Shown one piece after another: positions 53,286 to 61,571 of a stretch of DNA of 64,000 nt. Under the pieces are notes generated by a model, which was not told the origin of the DNA, did not search any database, and saw only the letters and a list, made by a program, of their open reading frames with translations. Origin of the DNA: Streptomyces tropicalis (GTDB lineage Bacteria > Actinomycetota > Actinomycetes > Streptomycetales > Streptomycetaceae); assembly GCF_029269835.1 (NCBI RefSeq), contig NZ_JARJBB010000003.1, forward strand, positions 186,001 to 250,000. The letters run 5' to 3'. How positions within the stretch are numbered: position 1 is the stretch's first letter; each line of letters begins with the position of its first letter. The translations under genes were made by a program, and so were the position numbers.

Positions 53286-55592
53286 ATGGCTACGACCGTC
53301 CTCGACTCGCCCTCCCGCTCCGGTTCCGATCGCCGTGTGCCGTGGAGATCCCCGGTGGGAGAGCCCGCGTACGCACGTCCGGCACTGCTGGTCCTCACCG
53401 TGCTCGCGGCCGTGCTCTACACCTGGGGCATCGACCACAGCCAGTACCACACGTTCTACGCGAACGCGGTCCGCAGCATGACGGAGAGCTGGAAGGCATT
53501 CTTCTACGGCTCTTTCGACCCCGGGAATTCCATCACCCTCGACAAACTGCCGGGATTCCTGTGGCCGCAGGCCCTGTCGGCCCGCCTTCTCGGATTTCAC
53601 CCGTGGGCGCTCGTCCTGCCGCAGGTCTTCGAAGGGGTGGCGAGTCTTCTCGTCCTGCACCGGCTGGTGCGCCGCTGGGCCGGCGTGCACGCGGCGCTGA
53701 TCGCCGACACGGCCTTCCTGGTGACCCCGGTCGCCGTGGGGCTGTTCCGGACCGCCGTGGAGGATCCCGCCTTCACCCTGTGCGTCCTGCTCGCGGCCGA
53801 GGCCACCCAGCGCGCCGCCGCGTCGGGACGGCTGCGTCTCCTGCTGCCGGCGGGGGTGTGGATCGGGCTCGGCTTCCAGGCCAAGATGCTGGAGGCGTGG
53901 GCGGTGCTGCCCGCGCTCGCCCTGGTGTACGGCGTGTCGGCGCCGATCGCCCTGCGGAAGCGGCTGGTCCACCTCGGCCTGGCCGCCGTGGTGACGGCCG
54001 CCGTGTCGGTGTCCTGGATGCTCGCCGTCACGCTCGCCCCGGCCCACGACCGCCCGTACGTGGACGGCACCACGAACAACTCCGCGTTCAGCATGGTCGT
54101 CGGCTACAACTTCCTCAACCGCTTCTCCTCCCTCGGTGTCAGCGCCGCCTCCACCGGCAGCGTGAGCGCGGTCCAGGGCGGGGGCGGCGGCCGCGGCGGC
54201 GCGCACCCCGCGCCGGGCGCCCCGCAGGGCGCCGGGCGGAGCGGCTTCTCCGGTGCGCGCGGCGGCGGCCGCGCGGGCGCCGCCCGCCGTGCGCAGCACA
54301 CCGGTGCCCCCGGAGGCGGTTCCGCCGGAGGCGCGGGGTTCCGGGCGGGCGGCGGCTTCCGTGCGGGCGGCGCGCGCGGTCCGGGCGGCTGGGGCGGGGG
54401 CGGCCAGGACGGCTGGTCGAAGATGTTCGGCACGTCGCTCGCCTCGCAGACCGGCTGGCTCTACCCCTTCGCCGCGCTCGCCCTCGTGTGCGGCCTGGTG
54501 TGGCGCCGGGGCGCGGCCCGCACCGACCGGATCCGTTCCGGGTTCCTGATGTGGGGCATCTGGCTGGCCACGTACTTCCTCGTCTTCAGCGCGGGCAGCG
54601 TCGGCGGCCACACGTACTACATGGGCGTGATCGCCGTCCCGCTCGCCGCGCTCACCGGCGCCGGCACGGTGCTGATGTGGCGGGCCCACCGGTCCGGCGG
54701 CCGCCGCGCGGCGGCGCTGCCGTGCGCGGTGGCGGCGACGGCGGTGTGGAGCGCGTACCTCGCCGCGCAGTTCCCGTCGTTCCTGCCGTGGCTGGCGCCC
54801 GTGGTGGGTGTGCTCGGGCTCGCCGCCGTCGTCCTGCTGGTGGCGGCGCGCTCCGGGCGCGCGCCCCTCGCCGGGCGGCTCGCCCTCGCCGGGCTCGCCG
54901 CGTCGCTCGCGGCGGTGCTGCTCGCACCGGGCGCGTGGGCCGCGCAGGTCTTCGACCCCGCGTACGGCAGCTCTGGGATGGGCGCGGTCGGGCCGTCCGG
55001 CCGCGCGGACCACGCCCGCGGCGCCGCGGGGACGGCGGGAGGGCGCCTCGGCCGCCCGGGACCGATGGCCGGAACCACGCGCGACCGGACGGCACGGGCC
55101 GGTGGCGCCGCGGGGTTCGGGGGGTTCGGGGGCTTCGGCGCGGACGGCACCCTCACCGCGGACCAGCGCAGGCTGCTCGCCTACACCACCGCGCACCGGG
55201 GCTCGGCCGCCTACGTGTTCGCGACCACCTCGTGGAGCGGCGCGTCCCCGTACATCCTGGCGGCCGGCGCGCACGTCCTGCCGCTCGGCGGCTTCAGCGG
55301 CCGGGTGCCCTTCCCGACCGAGACGCGGTTCCGGCAGCTCGTCGCCTCCGGCGCACTGCACTACGTGCTGCTGGGCGGCGGCCGCGACCGGGGCTTCGGA
55401 CCCGGCGCGGGGAACACCACCACGGCGACCGCGCGGATCACCGACTGGGTACGGACCTCCTGCACCCCCGTCCCGGCCTCCGCCTACGGCGGAACGGCGG
55501 CACCCGCCGCCGGTGCCGTCCCGGGCACCCCGGACGCGCCGGACCGGGGCGGCGAGACGGCGGCCCTCTACCGGTGCGGGGCCGGCCACTGA
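53286..55592 (+). CDS. GT39-like membrane glycosyltransferase with glycine-rich loop
   Basis: 768 residues with about eleven or twelve membrane helices. The family (ArnT/PMT-like, GT-C fold) is recognised by YTWGIDHSQYHTFYANAVRSM (catalytic aspartate of the first outside loop) and the DKLPGFLWPQALSARLLGFHP segment. It should transfer a sugar from a polyprenyl phosphate to an acceptor on the outer membrane face. A Gly/Ala/Arg-rich outside segment of ~90 residues (about 295-385) and a second shorter one near 590-625 interrupt the core. The C-terminal 150 residues form an outside domain. There is no clear ribosome site before the ATG at 53286. Confidence 0.85.
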   Translation: MATTVLDSPSRSGSDRRVPWRSPVGEPAYARPALLVLTVLAAVLYTWGIDHSQYHTFYANAVRSMTESWKAFFYGSFDPGNSITLDKLPGFLWPQALSARLLGFHPWALVLPQVFEGVASLLVLHRLVRRWAGVHAALIADTAFLVTPVAVGLFRTAVEDPAFTLCVLLAAEATQRAAASGRLRLLLPAGVWIGLGFQAKMLEAWAVLPALALVYGVSAPIALRKRLVHLGLAAVVTAAVSVSWMLAVTLAPAHDRPYVDGTTNNSAFSMVVGYNFLNRFSSLGVSAASTGSVSAVQGGGGGRGGAHPAPGAPQGAGRSGFSGARGGGRAGAARRAQHTGAPGGGSAGGAGFRAGGGFRAGGARGPGGWGGGGQDGWSKMFGTSLASQTGWLYPFAALALVCGLVWRRGAARTDRIRSGFLMWGIWLATYFLVFSAGSVGGHTYYMGVIAVPLAALTGAGTVLMWRAHRSGGRRAAALPCAVAATAVWSAYLAAQFPSFLPWLAPVVGVLGLAAVVLLVAARSGRAPLAGRLALAGLAASLAAVLLAPGAWAAQVFDPAYGSSGMGAVGPSGRADHARGAAGTAGGRLGRPGPMAGTTRDRTARAGGAAGFGGFGGFGADGTLTADQRRLLAYTTAHRGSAAYVFATTSWSGASPYILAAGAHVLPLGGFSGRVPFPTETRFRQLVASGALHYVLLGGGRDRGFGPGAGNTTTATARITDWVRTSCTPVPASAYGGTAAPAAGAVPGTPDAPDRGGETAALYRCGAGH

Positions 55593-55608
55593 CCGCGCCC
55601 CCGCGGAG

Positions 55609-55644
55609 CCCGGCCCCCGGCGTGTCCCACGCCGGGGGGCCGGG
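55609..55644. terminator. Bidirectional hairpin terminator between GT39 and treZ
   Basis: A 16-bp GC stem with one bulged G and a 3-base loop lies in the 101-base gap between two convergent genes. It can stop transcription from both sides. Confidence 0.75.
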
Positions 55645-55693
55645 CCGTGCACGCCCGCCGTCCCGCCGACCGCCCCGGCCCCGTGGCCGTGGA

Positions 55694-57448
55694 TCAGTCC
55701 TGCAGCAGCACCACGCACGACTCGCCCGGCAGGTGCAGCAACCCGTCCTCGTCGGGGCCCTCCACCGGGTCCCAGGCGGCCAGGACCCGGGCCGGGCGGG
55801 TGCCCAGCGGGATCGCCGCGGCCTCCTTGCCCAGGTTCACCGCCACCCGGACGTCCCCGCGCCGGAAGGCCAGCCAGTGGGCCTCCTCGTCGTAGGCCAC
55901 CTTGGTGTCGGCGAGGTCGGGGTCGGTGAGGTCGGGCTGCTCGTGCCGCAGGGCGATCAGCCGCCGGTACCAGGCCAGCACGCGCGCGTGCGGCTCGCGC
56001 TCCGGCTCGGACCAGTCGAGGCAGGACCGGTCCCGGGTCGCCGGGTCCTGCGGGTCGGGCACGTCCTCCTCGGCCCAGCCGTGCGCGGCGAACTCCCGCC
56101 GCCTGCCCCGGCGCACCGCCTCCGCGAGCTCGGGGTCGGTGTGGTCGGTGAAGTACTGCCAGGGCGTGCCCGCCGCCCACTCCTCGCCCATGAGGACCAT
56201 CGGCGTGAACGGCGCCGTCAGCACCAGCGCGGCCGCGCAGGCGAGCAGCCCCGGGGAGCCGGACAGCAGGATGGAGAGCCGGTCCCCCTGCGCGCGGTTG
56301 CCGACCTGGTCGTGGGTCTGGGCGTAGCCGAGGAGCCGGTGCGCCGCCACCCGGGTGCGGTCCAGCGGGCGGCCGTGGTGGCGGCCCCGGAAGCCGGAGT
56401 ACGTCCCGTCGTGGAAGAAGCCGCCGGTGAGCGTCTTGGCGAGCGCGGCGAACGGGGCCCGCGCGAAGTCGGCGTAGTAGCCCTGGGACTCGCCGGTCAG
56501 CGCCGTGTGCAGGGCGTGGTGGAAGTCGTCGTTCCACTGGGCGTGCAGACCGAGACCGCCCTCCGTGCGCGGGGTGACCAGGCGCGGGTCGTTGAGGTCG
56601 GACTCGGCGATCAGGAACAGCGGGTGGTCCAGATCGGCGGCGAGGGCGTCCACGGCCGCCGACAGCTCCTCCAGGAAGGGGAGGGCACGCGAGTCCACGA
56701 GTGCGTGCACCGCGTCCAGGCGCAGCCCGTCGATCCGGTAGTCGCGCAACCAGGCCAGCGCACTGCCGATCAGGTACCCACGGACCTCGTCGGAGCCGGG
56801 CGCGTCCAGGTTGACCGCGGAGCCCCAGGGCGTGTGGTGGGTGTCGGTGAAGTACGGCCCGAAGTCCGGCAGGTGGTTGCCCGACGGGCCCAGATGGTTG
56901 TGCACCACGTCCAGGACCACGCCCAGGCCCAGCTCGTGCGCCCGGTCGACGAAGCGCTTCAGGCCCTCGGGACCGCCGTACGGCTCGTGCACCGCCCACG
57001 GCGCGACGCCGTCGTAACCCCAGCCGTGCCGGCCCGGGAAGGAGCAGATCGGCATCAACTCCACGTGGGTGACGCCCAGTTCCACGAGGTGTTCCAGCCG
57101 GGCGGCGGCCGCGTCGAAGGTGCCCTCCCGGGTGTACGTGCCGACGTGCAGCTCGTAGAGGACCGCCCCGGCCGGCGGGAGGCCCGGCCAGGACTCCGAG
57201 CGCCATGCGTAGCGGGCGTGGTCGACGACCGCGCTCGCCCCGTCCGGGCCGTCCGGCTGGCGCCGCGAGCGCGGGTCGGGCAGCGGGGGCGAGTCGTCCA
57301 CGGCGAACGCGTAGCGCGAGCCGTCGCCCGCGTCCGCCTCGCCGGTCCACCACCCCTCCCGCTCGGGATCCTTCTCCAACGCCTGCGCGGCGCCCTCGCA
57401 ATGGAGCGTCACACGGCCGGCCTGCGGTGCCCACACCTCGAACTGCAC
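55694..57448 (-). CDS. treZ: Malto-oligosyltrehalose trehalohydrolase
   Basis: 584 residues, a GH13 enzyme that releases trehalose from the end of maltooligosyl-trehalose, the second step of the TreY-TreZ route. There is an N-terminal CBM48-like domain (1-~95), then the barrel with ELHVGTYTREGTF, VVLDVVHNHLGPSGNHL, GLRLDAVHALVD (nucleophile aspartate) and LFLIAESDLNDPR (acid glutamate). GYAQTHDQVGNRAQGDRLS is a TreZ hallmark. Start GTG 57448 (MQFEVWAPQAG). treY lies 4.1 kb away on the same strand, separated by four genes. Confidence 0.95.
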   Translation of the reverse strand: MQFEVWAPQAGRVTLHCEGAAQALEKDPEREGWWTGEADAGDGSRYAFAVDDSPPLPDPRSRRQPDGPDGASAVVDHARYAWRSESWPGLPPAGAVLYELHVGTYTREGTFDAAAARLEHLVELGVTHVELMPICSFPGRHGWGYDGVAPWAVHEPYGGPEGLKRFVDRAHELGLGVVLDVVHNHLGPSGNHLPDFGPYFTDTHHTPWGSAVNLDAPGSDEVRGYLIGSALAWLRDYRIDGLRLDAVHALVDSRALPFLEELSAAVDALAADLDHPLFLIAESDLNDPRLVTPRTEGGLGLHAQWNDDFHHALHTALTGESQGYYADFARAPFAALAKTLTGGFFHDGTYSGFRGRHHGRPLDRTRVAAHRLLGYAQTHDQVGNRAQGDRLSILLSGSPGLLACAAALVLTAPFTPMVLMGEEWAAGTPWQYFTDHTDPELAEAVRRGRRREFAAHGWAEEDVPDPQDPATRDRSCLDWSEPEREPHARVLAWYRRLIALRHEQPDLTDPDLADTKVAYDEEAHWLAFRRGDVRVAVNLGKEAAAIPLGTRPARVLAAWDPVEGPDEDGLLHLPGESCVVLLQD

Positions 57449-57622
57449 GGACGGTTCCCCTTCGTCTGCTCACCGTGAGGTAGTCCGTCCATGGTGCGGG
57501 AAAGGGGGTCAATCCGCCTGCGCATCCCGCCCATTCGCGGCGGGTGTCGCCGGATGGGCACACCGGCCGGTCCTTTCCGTGCTTTCTGGACACCCGGAGT
57601 CCACTGACCGACAATCACGAGC

Positions 57623-58183
57623 GTGACGTCGTCCTTCGATCTCCCCGCCACCCCCGCGCGGCTCTCCGACGCGGAGCGCGACCAGGCCCTGCGGGTCCTG
57701 CGCGACGGAGTCGCAGCGGGACGTCTGTCGCACGACACCTTCGTCCGGCGCATGGAGCTGGCGCTGACCGCCCGGCGCCCGGACGAACTGGCCGCGCTCA
57801 CCGCGGACCTGCCCGGCCGCGCCCCGGAGAGCCGGTTCGCGCGCCTGGTCCTGCAGGGCGTGGCGGCCGCCTCCGGGTTCCCCGGACGGCTGCGCAGGGC
57901 CTGGCAGGCGGAGCGGCTGCCCAAGCTGCTGCTGCCCCTGCCGGGCACCGGCCGGCCGCTGCGCATAGGGCGCGACCCGGCCAACGGCCTCAGGCTCACC
58001 CACGAGACGGTCTCGCGCGTGCACGCCGAACTGGTCCACCAGGGCGGGGTGTGGGTCCTGCGGGACCTCGGCTCGGCCAACGGCACCACCGTCAACGGGC
58101 GGCGGGTGACGAGCGCCGCCGTGGTCCGCGAGGGCGACCAGGTCGGCTTCGGGCAGGTCGCCTTCCGCCTCTGCGCCCCCTGA
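57623..58183 (+). CDS. DUF1707 + FHA domain protein
   Basis: 186 residues. DUF1707 at 10-60 (RLSDAERDQALRVLRDGVAAGRLSHDTFVRRME) is followed by an FHA domain at about 105-185 with PLRIGRDPANGLRLTHETVSRVHAEL and DLGSANGTTVNG, the phosphothreonine-binding signature. There is no membrane segment. It is likely a cytoplasmic reader of Ser/Thr kinase signals; the partner is unknown. Start GTG 57623 is divergent from treZ. Confidence 0.9.
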   Translation: MTSSFDLPATPARLSDAERDQALRVLRDGVAAGRLSHDTFVRRMELALTARRPDELAALTADLPGRAPESRFARLVLQGVAAASGFPGRLRRAWQAERLPKLLLPLPGTGRPLRIGRDPANGLRLTHETVSRVHAELVHQGGVWVLRDLGSANGTTVNGRRVTSAAVVREGDQVGFGQVAFRLCAP

Positions 58184-58328
58184 GCCGCCCCCGCGCCGGC
58201 CTCACACGGCGCCGCCGGTCAAGTCCCTTTTCGGACGGCACGGTTGACGTACCGCGCAGGGCGTGACTGACTGTGCCTGTACCACGCACACCACGTGAAC
58301 CTACGGCACCGCATGGGGGAGGTGCGCC

Positions 58329-59672
58329 CTGCCGCCGCTCCGGCGCTATCCGTCCGTCGACGAGCTGGCCGCCCGCGCCGCCGCCCTCGCCGCCCGGCAC
58401 CCCCGGGACGCCCGGCTGCGCCGCGTGGGCACCTCGCGGGCCGGACTCCCGCTGTGGCTGCTCTCGGTGGGCCACGGCGACCGCCACGCCCTCGTCGTCG
58501 CCGGCCCGCACGCCAACGAACCCGTGGGCGGCGCCACCGTGCTCCGCCTCGCCGAACGGGTCCTGGCCGGTCCCGGCACGGGCGGCGTCACGTGGAACCT
58601 GCTGCTGTGCCTGGACCCCGACGGCTCCCGCCGCAACGAGGACTGGCTGTCCGGCCCGTACAGCCTGGGACGGTACTTCCGGAACTTCTTCCGCCCGGGC
58701 TTCCTGGAACAGCCCGAGTGGCTGCCCGACGGCGCGGCGGCCGCGGCCCTGCCCGAGACCCGCGCCCTGCTCGACCTCCAGGACGAACTGCGCCCGTTCC
58801 TGCAGTGCTCGCTGCACGGCGTCGACGTCGGCGGCGGCTTCGTCGAGCTGACCCGCGACCTTCCGGGCCTGCCGCAGCGCCTCGCGCACAGCGCGGCCCG
58901 CCTCGGCATCCCGCTCGAACTCGGCGCCTACGACACCCTGTACTGGCCCGACCTCGGACCCGCCGTCTACCGGATCCCCCCGCCCCACCGGGGCGACCTG
59001 GCCGCCGCCATCACCGAGGCGGCCGTGGAGTCCACCTGGTACCACCCGCACCGGCACGGCACCGTCACCGCGGTGGTGGAGGCGCCGATGTGGGGCGTGG
59101 CCGCCGTGGCGGACGGCTCCCCGCACCCCGACCCGGACGCGGTCCTGCGCACCGTCAGCCGCGCCCTGCGCCGCGACACCCGCGTCCTGCAGGACCTCCT
59201 GGGGCGCCTGCGTCCCCACCTCGCCGCCGTCCCCGACGCCGACCGCCTGCTCGCTCCCGTGGACGACTACGTCCTCGTCTGCCCCGGACTCGCCGACGCC
59301 TGGGACCCCGACACCGACGACGGCAGCGGCCGCCCGCTGCCGCCCATGACCACCGCCCGGCTCGCCGCCCTGCGGATAGCCGCCCGCCGGCTGGCCCTGC
59401 GCACCGCCGGCCTGCTGCACCGGCTCGCCCGCACCGCCCCCGGCGACCCCGCCGGAGTCCTGACCGACCTCGACCGGCTCGTCGAGCAGGGCTGCGCCGA
59501 CTACCGCGACGGCCTCGGCGCGCGGTGGATCCCGGTCGCGCGGCAGGCCGAGTACCAGACCCGGGTGGTGCTCGCCGCCGGTGAGCTGGCCGGACGGGAC
59601 GCGGGCGGGTGCTCCCGTTCGGGTGAGCCGGGGTGGGGTGCGCCCACCGCCGTGCCGATACACGGGGAATGA
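58329..59672 (+). CDS. M14-family zinc carboxypeptidase, copy 1 (probable CTG start)
   Basis: 447 residues if started at CTG 58329. Metal-site motifs are VVAGPHANEPVGGAT (His and Glu ligands, about 53-67), SLHGVDVGGGF (third ligand) and VTAVVEAPMWG (catalytic glutamate). This is a cytoplasmic member without a signal peptide. The N-terminus PPLRRYPSVDELAARAA aligns with the paralogue at 60173-61423 (SPLPELRYLSVPELES), so translation must begin near 58329. The only start-like codon there is CTG, with GGGGGAGG 6 bases before it. The first GTG (58425) would cut off about 32 aligned residues. The 3' end overlaps the SSI gene as ATGA. Confidence 0.85.
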   Translation: MPPLRRYPSVDELAARAAALAARHPRDARLRRVGTSRAGLPLWLLSVGHGDRHALVVAGPHANEPVGGATVLRLAERVLAGPGTGGVTWNLLLCLDPDGSRRNEDWLSGPYSLGRYFRNFFRPGFLEQPEWLPDGAAAAALPETRALLDLQDELRPFLQCSLHGVDVGGGFVELTRDLPGLPQRLAHSAARLGIPLELGAYDTLYWPDLGPAVYRIPPPHRGDLAAAITEAAVESTWYHPHRHGTVTAVVEAPMWGVAAVADGSPHPDPDAVLRTVSRALRRDTRVLQDLLGRLRPHLAAVPDADRLLAPVDDYVLVCPGLADAWDPDTDDGSGRPLPPMTTARLAALRIAARRLALRTAGLLHRLARTAPGDPAGVLTDLDRLVEQGCADYRDGLGARWIPVARQAEYQTRVVLAAGELAGRDAGGCSRSGEPGWGAPTAVPIHGE

Positions 59673-60097
59673 CGCACTTCACCACGGTGGCGACGCACCT
59701 GCTGCGGCGCGCGCTGCCCGCGGCGGCCGCCCTGATGCTCGCCTGCCCGGCCGCGGCCCACGCGGCCCCGCACCGCCCCACCGGCCACGGCGACTGGCTC
59801 TACCTCTCCGTCAGCCGCGGCGGCGCCGCCTCCGGCGACACCCGCCGCGCCCTGCTGCTGTGCGACCCGCCCCTGGGCCACCCGCACGCCGCCGAGGCCT
59901 GCTCCCAGCTGCGGACGGCGCGCGGCGACATCCGCGGCATCCCGCGCAAGGAGGTCCTCTGCTCGATGATCTACGCCCCCGTCACCGTCCGTGCGGCCGG
60001 CCGCTGGCAGGGACGGACGATCGACTACACCGCGACCTTCGCCAACGCGTGCATGATGCGGGCGCGGACCGGAGAGGTGTTCTCCCTGGACCGGTGA
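59669..60097 (+). CDS. Streptomyces subtilisin inhibitor (SSI) family protein
   Basis: 142 residues. The signal peptide (RRALPAAAALMLACPAAAHA) is followed by the ~110-residue SSI fold. Typical SSI sequence includes LYLSVSRGG, HPHAAEACSQLRTARGDI, VLCSMIYAPVTVRAAGRWQG and FANACMMRARTGEVFSL. The four conserved cysteines are present for two disulfides. The reactive-site loop CSMIYAPV places Met-Ile at P1-P1', as in classical subtilisin-blocking SSIs (Met-Val). It is secreted to inhibit serine proteases. The start overlaps the upstream carboxypeptidase stop (ATGA), so it is translated by coupling. Confidence 0.92.
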   Translation: MTHFTTVATHLLRRALPAAAALMLACPAAAHAAPHRPTGHGDWLYLSVSRGGAASGDTRRALLLCDPPLGHPHAAEACSQLRTARGDIRGIPRKEVLCSMIYAPVTVRAAGRWQGRTIDYTATFANACMMRARTGEVFSLDR

Positions 60098-60172
60098 GGC
60101 CGCCCGGGGCCGTACCGCGGCGCGGCATGCCCTCACCACGCCGCACGGCGCCCGCCGCCACGGGACGGCCCG

Positions 60173-61423
60173 TCAGGCCGCCTGCTCGCGGGCGTGCAGC
60201 GCGGTCGCGAGGACCGTGCGGCTCTGGTGCTCGACCTGGTGCTCCAGCGGCACCCAGCGCGCCTGGAACCGCTCCGCGAACGCCTCGCTCCAGGTCTCCA
60301 CGAGCCGCTCCAGGCGGGGCGCGGCCGGGTCGCCGGCGTCCCGGAGCACCCGCAGCAGCATGGCCGCGGTCCGCAGGGGCAGCCGGCGGCCGAAGGCGTC
60401 CACGCTGCCGACGTACGCCCGCGTGGTGTCGGCCGGCGGCAGGCGGATCCAGTCCGAGGCCAGGCCCGGCATCAGGCTCAGCACCCAGGTGGCGGCCCGC
60501 AGCAGCGGCCCGTCGAGGCCCTCCAGCCGCGGCAGCGCGTCCGCGAGCACCAGCTCCACCTCGCGCGCGTCCCGCAGCAGGCGGTGCGCCAGCCGCCCGA
60601 TCGCCGCCACCGGGGCGGGATGCGGCGCCGGGTCGTCCACCAGGTCGCTCGCCCACATCGGCACCTCCACCACCGCGGTCAGGCCGCCGTACCGGTGGGC
60701 GTGGTACCAGGTGCTCAGCCGGGCGTCGTCCGGCAGGCTCGGATAGGCCGGATCCGACCCCGGCTCCGGCATCACCCGCACCCCCGGCCCCGACGCGCGC
60801 CAGCCCGCGGCGTCCGACGCGCCCGTCTCGACCGGGATGTGCAGCTCCGCCGCCGACTTGGCGAACGGCTCGGCCAGTCCGGGCACGTCCCGGGTCAGCT
60901 GCACCCAGCTGCCGCCCAGGTCGGTGCCGTGCAGGGTCACCTGCAGATAGGGCCGCAGCGCGTCGATGACCCCGGTCAGCGCCCGGGTCTCCGGCGGCAG
61001 CCGGTCCGGCGGCAGCACGGACGGCGACCACTCCGGCTGCTCCGCGCCCGCGGGCCGGAAGAAGCCGAGGTGGTAGTCGAGCAGACTGCGCGGCGCCGGT
61101 GTCACGTGCAGGCTCGCCCCGTCGGGGTCCGCGCACAGCAGGAAGTGCCAGGAGGTCCCGGCCCGCAGCCGCGGTTCCTCCAGCACGCGCCGGGCCACCG
61201 AGAGGAGGGTGGAGCCGCCGGTCGGCTCGTTGGCGTGGGCGCCCGCGACCACCAGCACCGCCCGCCGGGCATGCCCCACGGACAACAGGTGCAGCGGCCG
61301 GCCCGCACGTGAGGAACCCACCTGGTCCAGGGCGCACAGACCCGGCCACCGGGCCGCCAACGCGGCTGCGGAGGACTCCAGTTCGGGGACACTGAGATAG
61401 CGCAGCTCCGGCAGAGGACTCAC
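60173..61423 (-). CDS. M14-family zinc carboxypeptidase, copy 2
   Basis: 416 residues. Motifs match copy 1: VVAGAHANEPTGGST (His, Glu), TLHGTDLGGSWVQLTRDVPG (His) and LTAVVEVPMWASDL (catalytic Glu). It shares the same arrangement over its full length with the gene at 58329, and the two converge on the SSI gene. Start GTG 61423 (MSPLPELRYLS) fits the paralogue; a longer frame to 61465 has no ribosome site. It is probably cytoplasmic. Substrate, peptide or a cell-wall fragment, is unknown. Confidence 0.87.
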   Translation of the reverse strand: MSPLPELRYLSVPELESSAAALAARWPGLCALDQVGSSRAGRPLHLLSVGHARRAVLVVAGAHANEPTGGSTLLSVARRVLEEPRLRAGTSWHFLLCADPDGASLHVTPAPRSLLDYHLGFFRPAGAEQPEWSPSVLPPDRLPPETRALTGVIDALRPYLQVTLHGTDLGGSWVQLTRDVPGLAEPFAKSAAELHIPVETGASDAAGWRASGPGVRVMPEPGSDPAYPSLPDDARLSTWYHAHRYGGLTAVVEVPMWASDLVDDPAPHPAPVAAIGRLAHRLLRDAREVELVLADALPRLEGLDGPLLRAATWVLSLMPGLASDWIRLPPADTTRAYVGSVDAFGRRLPLRTAAMLLRVLRDAGDPAAPRLERLVETWSEAFAERFQARWVPLEHQVEHQSRTVLATALHAREQAA

Positions 61424-61571
61424 CCCCGACTTGTCCGCCCGGCTTCGCAATCCGCAGTACCCCACGGACTCCGTGAACTGTCAAGGCGGCTCCGGCGAGC
61501 CGCCCGGGACACGCCGGAAACGGACGTGCGGACCGGTGCTTCGGGAGGGGACGGGAGGCGTCCGGGACGCC

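Noticed and set aside
51948..57614. Very long minus-strand open frame (1888 codons)
   Set aside because: It runs antisense or frame-shifted across M24, APH, GT39 and treZ, with Arg/Gly/Ala-rich sequence and no domain. It is a GC-bias shadow.
57509..58039. 176-codon minus-strand frame opposite the DUF1707-FHA gene
   Set aside because: It is antisense to a gene with two clear domains, and its sequence is Gly/Arg/Gln-rich noise.
58228..58262. TTGACG promoter upstream of the M14 gene
   Set aside because: A -35-like TTGACG is present in the gap, but no acceptable -10 (CTGACT at best) follows at 17 bases.
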